Shown here: positions 1 to 6,048 of the stretch, piece by piece
Layout: each line of letters opens with the position of its first letter
How positions within the stretch are numbered: the stretch's first letter is position 1
Assembly: GCA_934615635.1 (NCBI GenBank)
Contig: CAKTTT010000087.1
Span: 1-9,530 of the forward strand
Reading direction: 5' to 3'
From: an uncultured Eubacteriales bacterium
GTDB lineage: Bacteria; Bacillota; Clostridia; Oscillospirales; Acutalibacteraceae
Length of the DNA: 9,530 nt
Translations under genes and position numbers: made by a program
Notes under the pieces: model-generated
Databases searched by the model: none
Told to the model about the DNA's origin: nothing
The model's input: only the letters and a program-made list of their open reading frames with translations

Positions 1-46
1 GATATTACCCCATTAAAAGCAGGCTGCGTGAGGGGATTTCGCCCTT

Positions 47-101
47 TTGAGAAGATTATTTACAAATCCTTCATATACTGTTTTGGCTGGTATTGTATGA
101 T
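47..101 (+). promoter_or_regulatory. possible promoter region upstream of the DUF5685 operon
   Basis: This leader is AT-richer than the genes after it and holds several sigma-A-like boxes: TTGAGA at 47-52, TTTACA at 59-64, TATACT at 74-79 and TATGAT at 96-101. No pair has both good boxes and a 16-18 base spacer: TTGAGA to TATACT is 21 bases, and TATACT to TATGAT is 16 but with a poor upstream box. A promoter somewhere here is likely because an operon begins just downstream, but I cannot assign the boxes. Confidence 0.3.
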
Positions 102-139
102 AAACAGGACGAAAAACGGAAATGATAGTCGGGTGCGGG

Positions 140-1063
140 ATGTTTGGATATGTAAGGGTGTACCAGCCGGAATTGAAGATGGGGGAATTCGAGCAGTACC
201 GCGGCGTTTATTGCTCCCTGTGCAAAAGCCTGGGAAAACGCTACGGCTTTTTTGCCCGGATGACCTTGAGCTATGATTTTACCTTTTTGGCCGTTTTTCA
301 TATGGCGCTGCAGAAGGGCTGCGCCGGCTTCCGGATGGGGCGCTGCGCCTTGAATCCGCTGAAAAAGCGGATGTGCTGCCGTGAGAATGAGGAAATCGCC
401 TATGCGGCGGATGCGGCGGTGCTGCTGCTGTACCACAAGCTCCGGGACACCGTGGCGGACAGCGGTCTGCTCAAGGGCCTGGGGGCCCGATTCCTGCTGC
501 TTTTCATCTCCCGGGCGAAGAAAAAGGCCGCTGCGGTTCAGCCGGAGCTGGACCGCGTGGTGACGGCGTGCATGGAGCAGCAGGCGGCGCTGGAAAAAGC
601 GCAAACCACCTCCATTGACGCGGCGGCGGAGCCGTCCGCCCGGATGCTGGCGGCTATGGCTGCCGCCGCCGGCCGGGACGACCGGGAACGCTTGGTGCTG
701 GATCGGTTCGGTTACTGTCTCGGCCGCTGGATCTATCTCATCGACGCGGTGGATGACCTGCCGGACGATCTGGAGGATGGCAGCTACAATCCCTATATTC
801 TGTCCCGCCGGCTGTCTCCCGGGGATGGAGAGGGGATGCGGGAAATCAGGGAGTATTCGCTGTTGACGCTGAACGCCTGTTTGGCGGAGTGTGCGGCAGC
901 GTATAATTTATTGGATATTCATCGGTTCGACGGCATTTTGCGCAACGTTCTGGAATGGGGGATGCCGGCGGTTCAGCGGGATGTCCTGGCTGGTAAGAAA
1001 AGAAAAAAGCGGGACAAGGGCGAGCCGATTCCATCCGCTCCGTCCATCGATACGCAGCAATAG
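140..1063 (+). CDS. DUF5685 family protein
   Basis: This encodes a protein of about 307 residues that I recognise as the clostridial DUF5685 family, which has no established function as far as I know. The family normally begins MFGYV, so I place the start at 140. An upstream in-frame ATG at 122 would add six residues but has no better ribosome binding site. Visible features are a CxxC at residues 25-28 (YCSLC), further cysteines at 61, 69, 79 and 80, and mostly helical sequence. There are two acidic patches: LRDTVAD near residues 101-107 and IDAVDDLPDD at 201-210, followed by GSYNPY. These two patches loosely recall the paired Asp-rich helices of squalene/phytoene-synthase-fold enzymes, which is inference only. 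The C-terminal tail is basic (KKRKKRDK) and then probably disordered. There is no signal peptide and no clear membrane segment. It is the first gene of a three-gene operon, 30 bases before the J-domain gene. Confidence 0.85.
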   Translation: MFGYVRVYQPELKMGEFEQYRGVYCSLCKSLGKRYGFFARMTLSYDFTFLAVFHMALQKGCAGFRMGRCALNPLKKRMCCRENEEIAYAADAAVLLLYHKLRDTVADSGLLKGLGARFLLLFISRAKKKAAAVQPELDRVVTACMEQQAALEKAQTTSIDAAAEPSARMLAAMAAAAGRDDRERLVLDRFGYCLGRWIYLIDAVDDLPDDLEDGSYNPYILSRRLSPGDGEGMREIREYSLLTLNACLAECAAAYNLLDIHRFDGILRNVLEWGMPAVQRDVLAGKKRKKRDKGEPIPSAPSIDTQQ

Positions 1064-1093
1064 CCACTTCGGGCAGAAAGGCACGGTACAAGC

Positions 1094-1693
1094 ATGAACG
1101 ATCCATATGAGGTATTGGGCATCCAGCCCAACGCGACGGATGAAGAGGTGAAAAACGCCTATCGTGAGATGGCGCGGAAATATCACCCCGACAATTACGC
1201 CAACAATCCCCTGTCGGATTTGGCCCAGGAGAAGATGCAGGAGATCAACGAGGCCTACGACGCCATCGTGCGTATGCGCCGTCAGGGCGGCGGGCAGAGC
1301 GCGCCCCAGGGGAACCGGGCCGCATCGCGTTATCCCGATATCCGGAACATGGTGAACACCAACCGGATTGTGGATGCGGAAACTCTGCTGGACGGCGTGC
1401 CCTCTCCCTCGCGGGATGCGGAATGGTTTTTCCTCAAGGGGAGCGTTTTATATAAAAAGGGTTGGTTGGAGGAGGCGTATTCCCACTTTGCCACCGCCTG
1501 CCGGATGGATCCGTCCAATATGGAGTATCGTTCGGCCCTTAATCAGATGAATATGCAGCGGCAGACGGGAGGCTATCGCACCACCGGCCGGCAGACCGCC
1601 GGCGGCTGCACAGCCTGCGATATGTGTCAGGGCTTGATCTGTGCGGATTGCTGCTGTGAATGTATGGGCGGCGACCTTATTCGCTGCTGCTGA
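1094..1693 (+). CDS. J-domain protein with TPR-like repeat and Cys-rich C-terminus
   Basis: This 199-residue protein starts with a J domain (about residues 1-63): PYEVLGI, helix II, the essential HPD tripeptide at 31-33, then a helix ending INEAYDAI. J domains stimulate the ATPase of Hsp70 (DnaK) and bring clients to it. The protein is not DnaJ: it lacks the long Gly/Phe region, the four CxxCxGxG zinc repeats and the C-terminal substrate domains. Instead, a polar linker leads to a TPR-like helical pair (about 106-152, including WFFLKGSVLYKKGWLEEAY). The last 28 residues (172-199) contain ten cysteines, with CTACDMC, ADCCCEC and a terminal MGGDLIRCC. From memory, similar tails recur in clostridial homologues beside DUF5685 genes. 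Metal binding or membrane association are guesses for the tail. The start at 1094 has an AAAGG-type site about 12 bases upstream. The gene is very probably cotranscribed with both neighbours. Confidence 0.9.
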   Translation: MNDPYEVLGIQPNATDEEVKNAYREMARKYHPDNYANNPLSDLAQEKMQEINEAYDAIVRMRRQGGGQSAPQGNRAASRYPDIRNMVNTNRIVDAETLLDGVPSPSRDAEWFFLKGSVLYKKGWLEEAYSHFATACRMDPSNMEYRSALNQMNMQRQTGGYRTTGRQTAGGCTACDMCQGLICADCCCECMGGDLIRCC

Positions 1694-1694
1694 C

Positions 1695-1699
1695 GGAGG
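1695..1699 (+). promoter_or_regulatory. ribosome binding site deciding the start of the membrane protein gene
   Basis: GGAGG lies immediately after the J-protein stop codon and eight bases before TTG at 1708, or five before GTG at 1705. No other site this good occurs near the longer in-frame ATG at 1660, which would overlap the end of the J-protein gene. This favours a non-ATG start at 1708 or 1705. Confidence 0.65.
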
Positions 1700-1707
1700 C
1701 GGTCGTG

Positions 1708-2238
1708 TTGAAGCAAAGCGGCAAGGTGGCCCTGGGAGGGATCATGGGGGCGCTGTCCCTGATGATCATGTTTCTCACGGCTTTTCCCTATATGACCTAT
1801 GCGTTGCCCGCCATCGCGGGGGCGGTGCTGATTCCGGTGGTCATCGAGCTGGGAAGCAAATGGGCCTGGATGGTTTACGCCTGCGTTTCCTTTCTCTCCC
1901 TGTTGATCGCGCCGTCGCTGGAGGCGAAGGTGATGTTCATCGCGTTTTTCGGTTACTATCCCATCGTCAAGGCGCTGCTGGAGCGGCAGAAAAACCGGGT
2001 GCTGGAATGGGTGCTGAAATATCTGGTGTTCAATGTCGCGGTGGTGAGCGCCTATCTTCTCTCCCTGCGTTTTTTCGGGCTGGACGCGGATTCCTTCGTT
2101 ATTTTCGGTTTCAATGTGCCGTTGGTGTTTCTGCTGTTGGGCAATGTGGTTTTCCTGCTGTATGACCTGGCGCTGAGGAATGTGGCGGAGGCGTACATCC
2201 GAGTGTTGCGGCCCAAGCTCAACCGTATGTTCAAGTGA
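1708..2238 (+). CDS. conserved polytopic membrane protein, function unknown
   Basis: This is a very hydrophobic protein of about 176 residues with roughly five to six predicted membrane segments (near residues 7-27, 29-49, 52-69, 73-90, 102-121 and 135-154). A basic cytoplasmic loop (LLERQKNR, about 90-97) and a basic C-terminal tail ending in KLNRMFK fit a cytoplasmic C-terminus. The start is taken as TTG at 1708 because of the well-spaced GGAGG; GTG at 1705 is nearly equal, while ATG at 1660 would add 16 residues and overlap the previous gene. I recognise similar proteins from other Clostridia beside this gene pair but know of no assigned function. Size, segment number and the N-terminal GIMGALSLMIMFL helix are reminiscent of substrate-binding (S) components of energy-coupling-factor transporters, which is a weak inference. 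It is the last gene of the first operon, 14 bases after the J-protein stop, with a hairpin just downstream. Confidence 0.8.
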   Translation: MKQSGKVALGGIMGALSLMIMFLTAFPYMTYALPAIAGAVLIPVVIELGSKWAWMVYACVSFLSLLIAPSLEAKVMFIAFFGYYPIVKALLERQKNRVLEWVLKYLVFNVAVVSAYLLSLRFFGLDADSFVIFGFNVPLVFLLLGNVVFLLYDLALRNVAEAYIRVLRPKLNRMFK

Positions 2239-2241
2239 AAA

Positions 2242-2275
2242 ACAAATGACGAGGCGGAATGGCCTCGTCATTTGT
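2242..2275 (+). terminator. hairpin terminator after the first operon
   Basis: A perfect 14-bp stem (2242-2255 with 2262-2275) encloses a 6-base loop (GGAATG) and begins four bases after the stop codon at 2236-2238. The run after it on this strand is only moderately T-rich (TTTGTGTGTG). On the complementary strand the hairpin is followed by TTTTTC, so it could also stop transcription arriving from the other direction. Confidence 0.7.
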
Positions 2276-2292
2276 GTGTGAAGGGGGATCGC

Positions 2293-2319
2293 GCCGCCGT
2301 CCTCGGCGGTATTTCTCTT
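2293..2319 (+). terminator. possible second, smaller terminator
   Basis: CCGCCG (2294-2299) pairs with CGGCGG (2304-2309) across a TCCT loop, with a flanking G-U pair. It is followed by ATTTCTCTT. The shape fits a short backup intrinsic terminator downstream of the first hairpin, but the T-run is interrupted by C, so it may be incidental. Confidence 0.35.
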
Positions 2320-2440
2320 GATCGACAGACGAGGGTAAAAGGGAAGAGGAAATCGGAAAAAGAGGAAGGGCAGCCGGCCGCGCTCCCCGAATGTCGAAAG
2401 GAGCGGCCCGGATTGCTAAACTGATGACGGCGCGCCGCTG

Positions 2441-2454
2441 TTTGCAGCCGCAAA
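2441..2454. promoter_or_regulatory. candidate operator palindrome
   Basis: TTTGC (2441-2445), AGCC, GCAAA (2450-2454) forms a small inverted repeat ending about ten bases upstream of the -35 box of the regulator's promoter. Its position would suit an operator for the adjacent RpiR-type regulator. Half-sites of five bases are short enough to arise by chance. Confidence 0.25.
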
Positions 2455-2463
2455 ACTTTTAAC

Positions 2464-2492
2464 TTGCATTTTTCTCCGGCAGGAATTAAAAT
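2464..2492 (+). promoter_or_regulatory. sigma-A-like promoter for the rpiR–baiN–cmk–plsC–ispH/S1 operon
   Basis: TTGCAT (2464-2469) and TAAAAT (2487-2492) are separated by exactly 17 bases. The -10 matches TATAAT at five of six positions and the -35 matches TTG of TTGACA. Transcription would start near 2499, giving an untranslated leader of about 58 bases before ATG 2557. It is the best-placed promoter in the gap. Confidence 0.6.
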
Positions 2493-2556
2493 GTGGAGAG
2501 AGCCGGAGGGACCACCCGAACGGATCAACCGGACGGGGAAGAAAGGGCAGGGAGAC

Positions 2557-3453
2557 ATGACTGTAAATCTGATCGCTCACATCACCGAGAGAATGGCGGG
2601 TTTTTCCAAAGGACAGAAGCGCATTGCCCGCTATATTCTGGAGCATTACGATGCCGCCGCCTTTATGACGGCTTACCGCCTAGGCGAGACGGTGGGGGTG
2701 AGCGAATCCACCGTGGTCCGCTTTGCCGCCGAGCTGGGCTTCGACGGTTATCCGCAGTTGCAGAAGACCATGCAGGAGCTGATTCGCAGCAAGCTCACCA
2801 CCCTGCAGCGCATTGAGGTTACCCGGGCGCGGATGGAGGACGGCGAGGTGCTGGATAACATCTTGGCCTGCGACATGGCCAACATCCGGCAGACGCTGGA
2901 GGAACTGCCCAAGGAGACCTTTTACCAGGCGGTGGACGAGGTGGTGGGCGCCAGGGAGCTTTATATTTTCGCCGCCGGCAGTTGCCGGGCTCTGGCCAGC
3001 TTCTTGGCCCATTATCTGCGGCTGCTGCTGGGCAACGTCCACTTGATTTCCGCCACCAGCGAATCGGAAATCCTGGAGGAAATGCTCCATATCGGGCGGG
3101 AAGACGCGATCGTGGGGATCAGCTTTCCCCGGTATTCCAGCCGGGCGGTTAAGACGCTGCATTTCGCCCATTCCCGGGGCGCCAAGGTTGTCGCCGTCAC
3201 CGATTCCCCGCTGTCGCCCATCGCCCCTTTTGCAACCTCGCTACTGCTGGCCCACAGCGATATGGCCACGGTGGTGGATTCCCTGGTGGCGCCGTTGAGC
3301 ATCATCAACGCGCTGATTGTGGCGGTTTCCCTGAAAACGGTGGAGCAGAACCGTCCCATGCTTACCGAGCTGGAGGAGCTGTGGCAGACCTATCAGGTTT
3401 ATCAGCCCTTTGCCGACGCGGCGGAGCCGAAGGAATGGAAAGAGAAGGAATAA
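2557..3453 (+). CDS. MurR/RpiR family transcriptional regulator
   Basis: This 298-residue DNA-binding regulator has the two-domain RpiR architecture. The N-terminal helix-turn-helix domain (about 1-77) includes FSKGQKRIARYIL, the recognition region VGVSESTVVRFAAELGF (about 46-62) and GYPQLQ. The C-terminal SIS domain (about 123-262) includes ELYIFAAGSCRALASF, GISFPRYSSRAVKTL and AKVVAVTDS, which in this family binds phosphosugars or related phosphorylated ligands. The ATG at 2557 is preferred because purine-rich AAAGGG and GGGAG sites precede it and the protein then begins at the usual family position; the longer TTG frame at 2464 would start inside the promoter. It leads an operon of housekeeping genes, 21 bases before the flavoprotein gene. 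The family usually controls sugar catabolism, so this setting is unusual. Autoregulation through the upstream palindrome is possible but unproven. The effector cannot be told from sequence. Confidence 0.9.
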   Translation: MTVNLIAHITERMAGFSKGQKRIARYILEHYDAAAFMTAYRLGETVGVSESTVVRFAAELGFDGYPQLQKTMQELIRSKLTTLQRIEVTRARMEDGEVLDNILACDMANIRQTLEELPKETFYQAVDEVVGARELYIFAAGSCRALASFLAHYLRLLLGNVHLISATSESEILEEMLHIGREDAIVGISFPRYSSRAVKTLHFAHSRGAKVVAVTDSPLSPIAPFATSLLLAHSDMATVVDSLVAPLSIINALIVAVSLKTVEQNRPMLTELEELWQTYQVYQPFADAAEPKEWKEKE

Positions 3454-3474
3454 CCGGCGGGGAGGAAGCGCGAT

Positions 3475-4713
3475 ATGGATAGGGACGGCCGGCGCTGTCT
3501 GATCATCGGCGGCGGGGCCGCCGGTTTGGTGGCCGCCGGCATCGCGGGGCGCCGGGGGTTGCCGGTGACGGTGGTGGAGCGCAATCCCCGGATGGCCCGC
3601 AAGGTGATGATCACCGGAAAAGGCCGCTGTAACGTCACCAATGCCTGTTCGGTGGAGGATTTCATCGCCCACGTGCCCCAGAACGGCCGGTTCCTGTACA
3701 GCGCCCTGAGCGCCTTCGGTCCCGGAGATACCATGGCCCTGCTGGAGAAGATGGGAGTGCCGTTGAAAACCGAACGGGGCAACCGGGTATTCCCCTGCTC
3801 CGACAAGGCGGTGGATGTGGTGGACGGCTTGGTACGCTTCGCCAAATCCGGCGGTTGCCTTTTCCGTCAGGGACGCGCGGTGCGGCTGCTGTTGGACGAA
3901 GGGGTCTGTTGTGGTGTGGAGCTGGAGAGCGGCGAACGGCTGGAGGCTTACGCCGTGACGATCTGCACCGGAGGCTTGTCCTATCCGCTGACCGGCTCCA
4001 CCGGCGACGGCTACGAGCTGGCCCGGCAGGCGGGGCATACGGTGACGCCGCTGCGGCCCTCTCTGATACCGCTGAATTCCAGCGATCCCTGGTGCGGAGA
4101 GCTGCAGGGTCTTTCCCTGCGCAACTGCGGCCTGAAGGTGATGGACACCGAGGCCGGAAGCTGTATATACGAGGATTTCGGCGAACTGCTTTTCACCCAT
4201 TTCGGGGTATCCGGCCCCCTGGTTTTAAGCGCCAGCGCCCATATGCGGCGGATGGCGCCCGGCCGTTACCGCCTGCTACTGGATCTCAAGCCCGCTCTCG
4301 ACAGGGAGAAGCTGGACAGGCGTATACAGCGGGATCTGGAGGAAAACAAAAACAGCGATTTCGCCAATTCCCTTGGGGCGCTGCTGCCACGCAAGCTGAT
4401 TCCTGTCGCGGTGGCTTTGTCCGGTATCCCGGGGGAGAAAAAATCCCATTCCGTCACCCGGGATGAGAGGCGTCGGCTGGCGGCGCTGCTCAAGGCGTTC
4501 CCCGTGGAGATTTCCGGCTTCCGCCCTGTCGAGGAGGCGGTGGTCACCTCCGGCGGCGTGTCGGTCAAGGAGCTCCAGGCGAAAACCATGGAATCCCGGC
4601 TGGTAAGCGGCTTGTATTTCGCCGGCGAGGTGCTGGACGTGGACGCCTATACCGGCGGTTTTAATTTACAGATCGCCTTTTCCACCGGCGCGGCTGCCGG
4701 CCGGGCGATATAG
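3475..4713 (+). CDS. HI0933/YhiN/BaiN-like FAD-dependent oxidoreductase
   Basis: This 412-residue flavoprotein belongs to the HI0933-like family, often annotated as NAD(P)/FAD-dependent oxidoreductase or aminoacetone oxidase family FAD-binding enzyme. It includes BaiN, implicated in bile acid dehydroxylation in Clostridium scindens. The N-terminus carries the FAD dinucleotide-binding loop GGGAAG (12-17) with the ribose-binding acidic residue at E35, then the family signature GKGRCNVTN (48-56). CTGGLSYPLTGSTGDGYELA lies mid-protein. The C-terminal FAD-contacting block (358-412) contains TSGGVSVKEL, GLYFAGEVLDVDAYTGGFN and FSTGAAAGRAI. Length and motifs are those of an intact member. The native substrate is not known for most of this family; position just before cmk is common in Clostridia and does not by itself indicate bile acid metabolism. 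GGGGAGG at 3459-3465 sits nine bases before ATG 3475. It is cotranscribed with rpiR upstream and cmk 25 bases downstream. Confidence 0.92.
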   Translation: MDRDGRRCLIIGGGAAGLVAAGIAGRRGLPVTVVERNPRMARKVMITGKGRCNVTNACSVEDFIAHVPQNGRFLYSALSAFGPGDTMALLEKMGVPLKTERGNRVFPCSDKAVDVVDGLVRFAKSGGCLFRQGRAVRLLLDEGVCCGVELESGERLEAYAVTICTGGLSYPLTGSTGDGYELARQAGHTVTPLRPSLIPLNSSDPWCGELQGLSLRNCGLKVMDTEAGSCIYEDFGELLFTHFGVSGPLVLSASAHMRRMAPGRYRLLLDLKPALDREKLDRRIQRDLEENKNSDFANSLGALLPRKLIPVAVALSGIPGEKKSHSVTRDERRRLAALLKAFPVEISGFRPVEEAVVTSGGVSVKELQAKTMESRLVSGLYFAGEVLDVDAYTGGFNLQIAFSTGAAAGRAI

Positions 4714-4738
4714 ATTCGGGAAGGATGGATTGGATAAA

Positions 4739-5419
4739 ATGAAGAAGCACCCTCTGGCCATCGCGATAGACGGCCCCTCCGGCGCAGGGAAAAGCACCAT
4801 CGCCCGGCGGCTGGCCGGGGATTTACATTTTATCTACGTGGATACCGGCGCTCTTTACCGCGCGGTGGGCTACACCGTGCTGCGCCGGGGAATAGAGCCG
4901 GGCGACGCCGCGGAGGTGGAGACTTGCCTGCCCGGCTTGCGGGTGACGCTGCGGTATGTGGAGGGAGAGCAGCGGGTCTTCGTGGATGACGAGGACGTCA
5001 GCGACCGCATCCGCACCCCGGAGGTGTCCATGGCGGCTTCCGCGGTGTCCGCTCTGCCGGCGGTGCGCCGCTTTCTGCTGCAGTTGCAGCGGGACATGGC
5101 CGCCTCCGGCGATGTGATCATGGATGGCAGAGACATCGGCACGGTGGTGTTGCCGGAGGCGGGGCTGAAGATTTTTCTGACCGCTTCTCCCGAGGAGAGG
5201 GCTCGCCGTCGTTTTCTGGAGCTGCAGGAGAAGGGGACGGACACCACTCTGGAGGCGGTGCTGGCGGATATGCGCAAGCGGGATCATGATGATTCCAGCC
5301 GGGCGGCGGCGCCCTTGAAAGCGGCGGAGGACGCGGTGCTGGTGGATACCACCGGCCTCACCCTTGAGGAGGCGGTATCCCGCCTGAAAAAGCTGGTGAA
5401 GGAGAGAATCGAGGCATGA
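4739..5419 (+). CDS. cmk: cytidylate kinase (CMP/dCMP kinase)
   Basis: This 226-residue enzyme transfers phosphate from ATP to CMP or dCMP in the cytoplasm, feeding CTP/dCTP pools for RNA, DNA and CDP-diacylglycerol. The P-loop is GPSGAGKS (12-19). The other family motifs are present: VDTGALYRAVG (34-44), MDGRDIGTVVLPEA (128-141), the Arg-rich lid ERARRRF (153-159) and RDHDDSSRAAAPLK (181-194). Length is standard. I use ATG 4739; a TTG at 4730 is in frame but lies only about four bases after AAGGA (4721-4725), too close for that site. The last four bases (5416-5419, ATGA) overlap the plsC start, so the two are likely translationally coupled. CTP made from its product is also used, with phosphatidic acid from the PlsC product, in phospholipid synthesis. 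Confidence 0.97.
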   Translation: MKKHPLAIAIDGPSGAGKSTIARRLAGDLHFIYVDTGALYRAVGYTVLRRGIEPGDAAEVETCLPGLRVTLRYVEGEQRVFVDDEDVSDRIRTPEVSMAASAVSALPAVRRFLLQLQRDMAASGDVIMDGRDIGTVVLPEAGLKIFLTASPEERARRRFLELQEKGTDTTLEAVLADMRKRDHDDSSRAAAPLKAAEDAVLVDTTGLTLEEAVSRLKKLVKERIEA

Positions 5420-6048
5420 GACTGGGACGCTTTCTCCTGTGGTTTTTCAAACCGCTGTTTTACCTCATCTTCCCTTATAAGGCCATCGGGAAGGAGAATA
5501 TTCCTCCCTTCTCCCCTGACGACCGGCTGATTATCTGCGCCAACCATATATCGGATATCGATCCGGTATATCTGGAAATGTGCCAGAAGCGGCACGTCTT
5601 TTTCATGGCCAAGGCGGAGCTGTTTTCCAAAAAAATCGGGGCCTGGTTTTTCGGCAAGCAATTAGGCGCTTTCCCCGTCAAGCGGGGCGCGGGGGATACC
5701 GGCGCCATCGACAGGGCCAGGGAAATCGTCAATTCCGGCCGTCTGCTGGGCATCTTCCCGGAAGGTACCCGTTCCCGGGACGGCCAGCTGGGAAGGGCGA
5801 AATCCGGCACGGCGCTGATCGCTTCCCAGACCGGCGCGGCGGTGATCCCGGTGGCCATCAAAACCAAGGGACAGAAGGTCCGGCCCTTTCAAAAGACCTT
5901 TCTGCTCATTGGCCCGGCGCTGACGCTGGAGGAGCTGCATCTGGACAATCCGGAGCATCCCGATCTGCGGTATGCCTCCCGGAAGCTGATGGAGGTCATC
6001 GGGGAAATGCTGGAGCGCACGGTGACGGGACAGGAGGAAAGGGCTTGA
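5416..6048 (+). CDS. plsC: 1-acyl-sn-glycerol-3-phosphate acyltransferase (PlsC family)
   Basis: This 210-residue acyltransferase is expected to add the second acyl chain to lysophosphatidic acid, giving phosphatidic acid at the inner face of the membrane. The catalytic NHx4D box is NHISDID (43-49). The other family blocks follow in order: GAFPVKRG (84-91), the glycerol-phosphate-binding FPEGTRSRDG (114-123) and VIPVAI (143-148). The N-terminus (LLWFFKPLFYLIFPY, about 7-21) is hydrophobic and probably anchors the protein to the membrane. Length is typical of the short clostridial form. It overlaps the cmk stop by four bases (ATGA) and the IspH–S1 start by four bases (TTGA). The order cmk–plsC–ispH/S1 is a classical clostridial arrangement. 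Exact acyl donor (acyl-ACP or acyl-CoA) is not visible from sequence. Confidence 0.95.
   Translation: MRLGRFLLWFFKPLFYLIFPYKAIGKENIPPFSPDDRLIICANHISDIDPVYLEMCQKRHVFFMAKAELFSKKIGAWFFGKQLGAFPVKRGAGDTGAIDRAREIVNSGRLLGIFPEGTRSRDGQLGRAKSGTALIASQTGAAVIPVAIKTKGQKVRPFQKTFLLIGPALTLEELHLDNPEHPDLRYASRKLMEVIGEMLERTVTGQEERA
6032..6037 (+). promoter_or_regulatory. ribosome binding site deciding the TTG start of ispH–S1
   Basis: AGGAGG lies within the last codons of plsC, seven bases before TTG 6045. Because the first methionine inside the IspH domain is at residue 164, no ATG can serve, and this site fixes the TTG as the start. The frame stays open another 465 bases upstream, but that stretch is plsC read out of frame. 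Confidence 0.85.

Larger units (their letters stand above)
2239..2556. other. 318-base intergenic region between two operons
   Basis: I see no convincing gene here on either strand. The region holds a strong hairpin at 2242-2275, a smaller GC hairpin followed by a pyrimidine-rich stretch at 2293-2319, a purine-rich tract at about 2328-2370, a 14-base palindrome at 2441-2454, and a promoter at 2464-2492. The regulator frame could be extended upstream to a TTG at 2464, but that codon lies in the -35 box, so I treat the stretch as untranslated. Confidence 0.7.

Noticed and set aside
31..48. Small hairpin (AGGG...CCCT) followed by TTT near the window start, as an upstream terminator
   Set aside because: A four-base stem is too weak to call.
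2268..2558. Possible small - strand gene in the intergenic gap
   Set aside because: No recognisable motif, composition unlike a real protein, and it overlaps the terminator and promoter of the flanking operons.
3508..3539. Repeated GGCCGCCGG blocks at the start of the flavoprotein gene
   Set aside because: They encode the Gly/Ala-rich FAD-binding loop (GGGAAGLVAAG) and need no other explanation.
3241..4200. Long - strand open frame (319 codons) opposite rpiR and the flavoprotein gene
   Set aside because: It is His/Gln/Arg-rich low-information translation typical of antisense frames in GC-rich genes, and it crosses two real genes.
5580..6044. Upstream in-frame extension of the IspH–S1 frame
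   Set aside because: This stretch is plsC read in another frame; IspH family residues begin right after TTG 6045, which has an ideal ribosome binding site.
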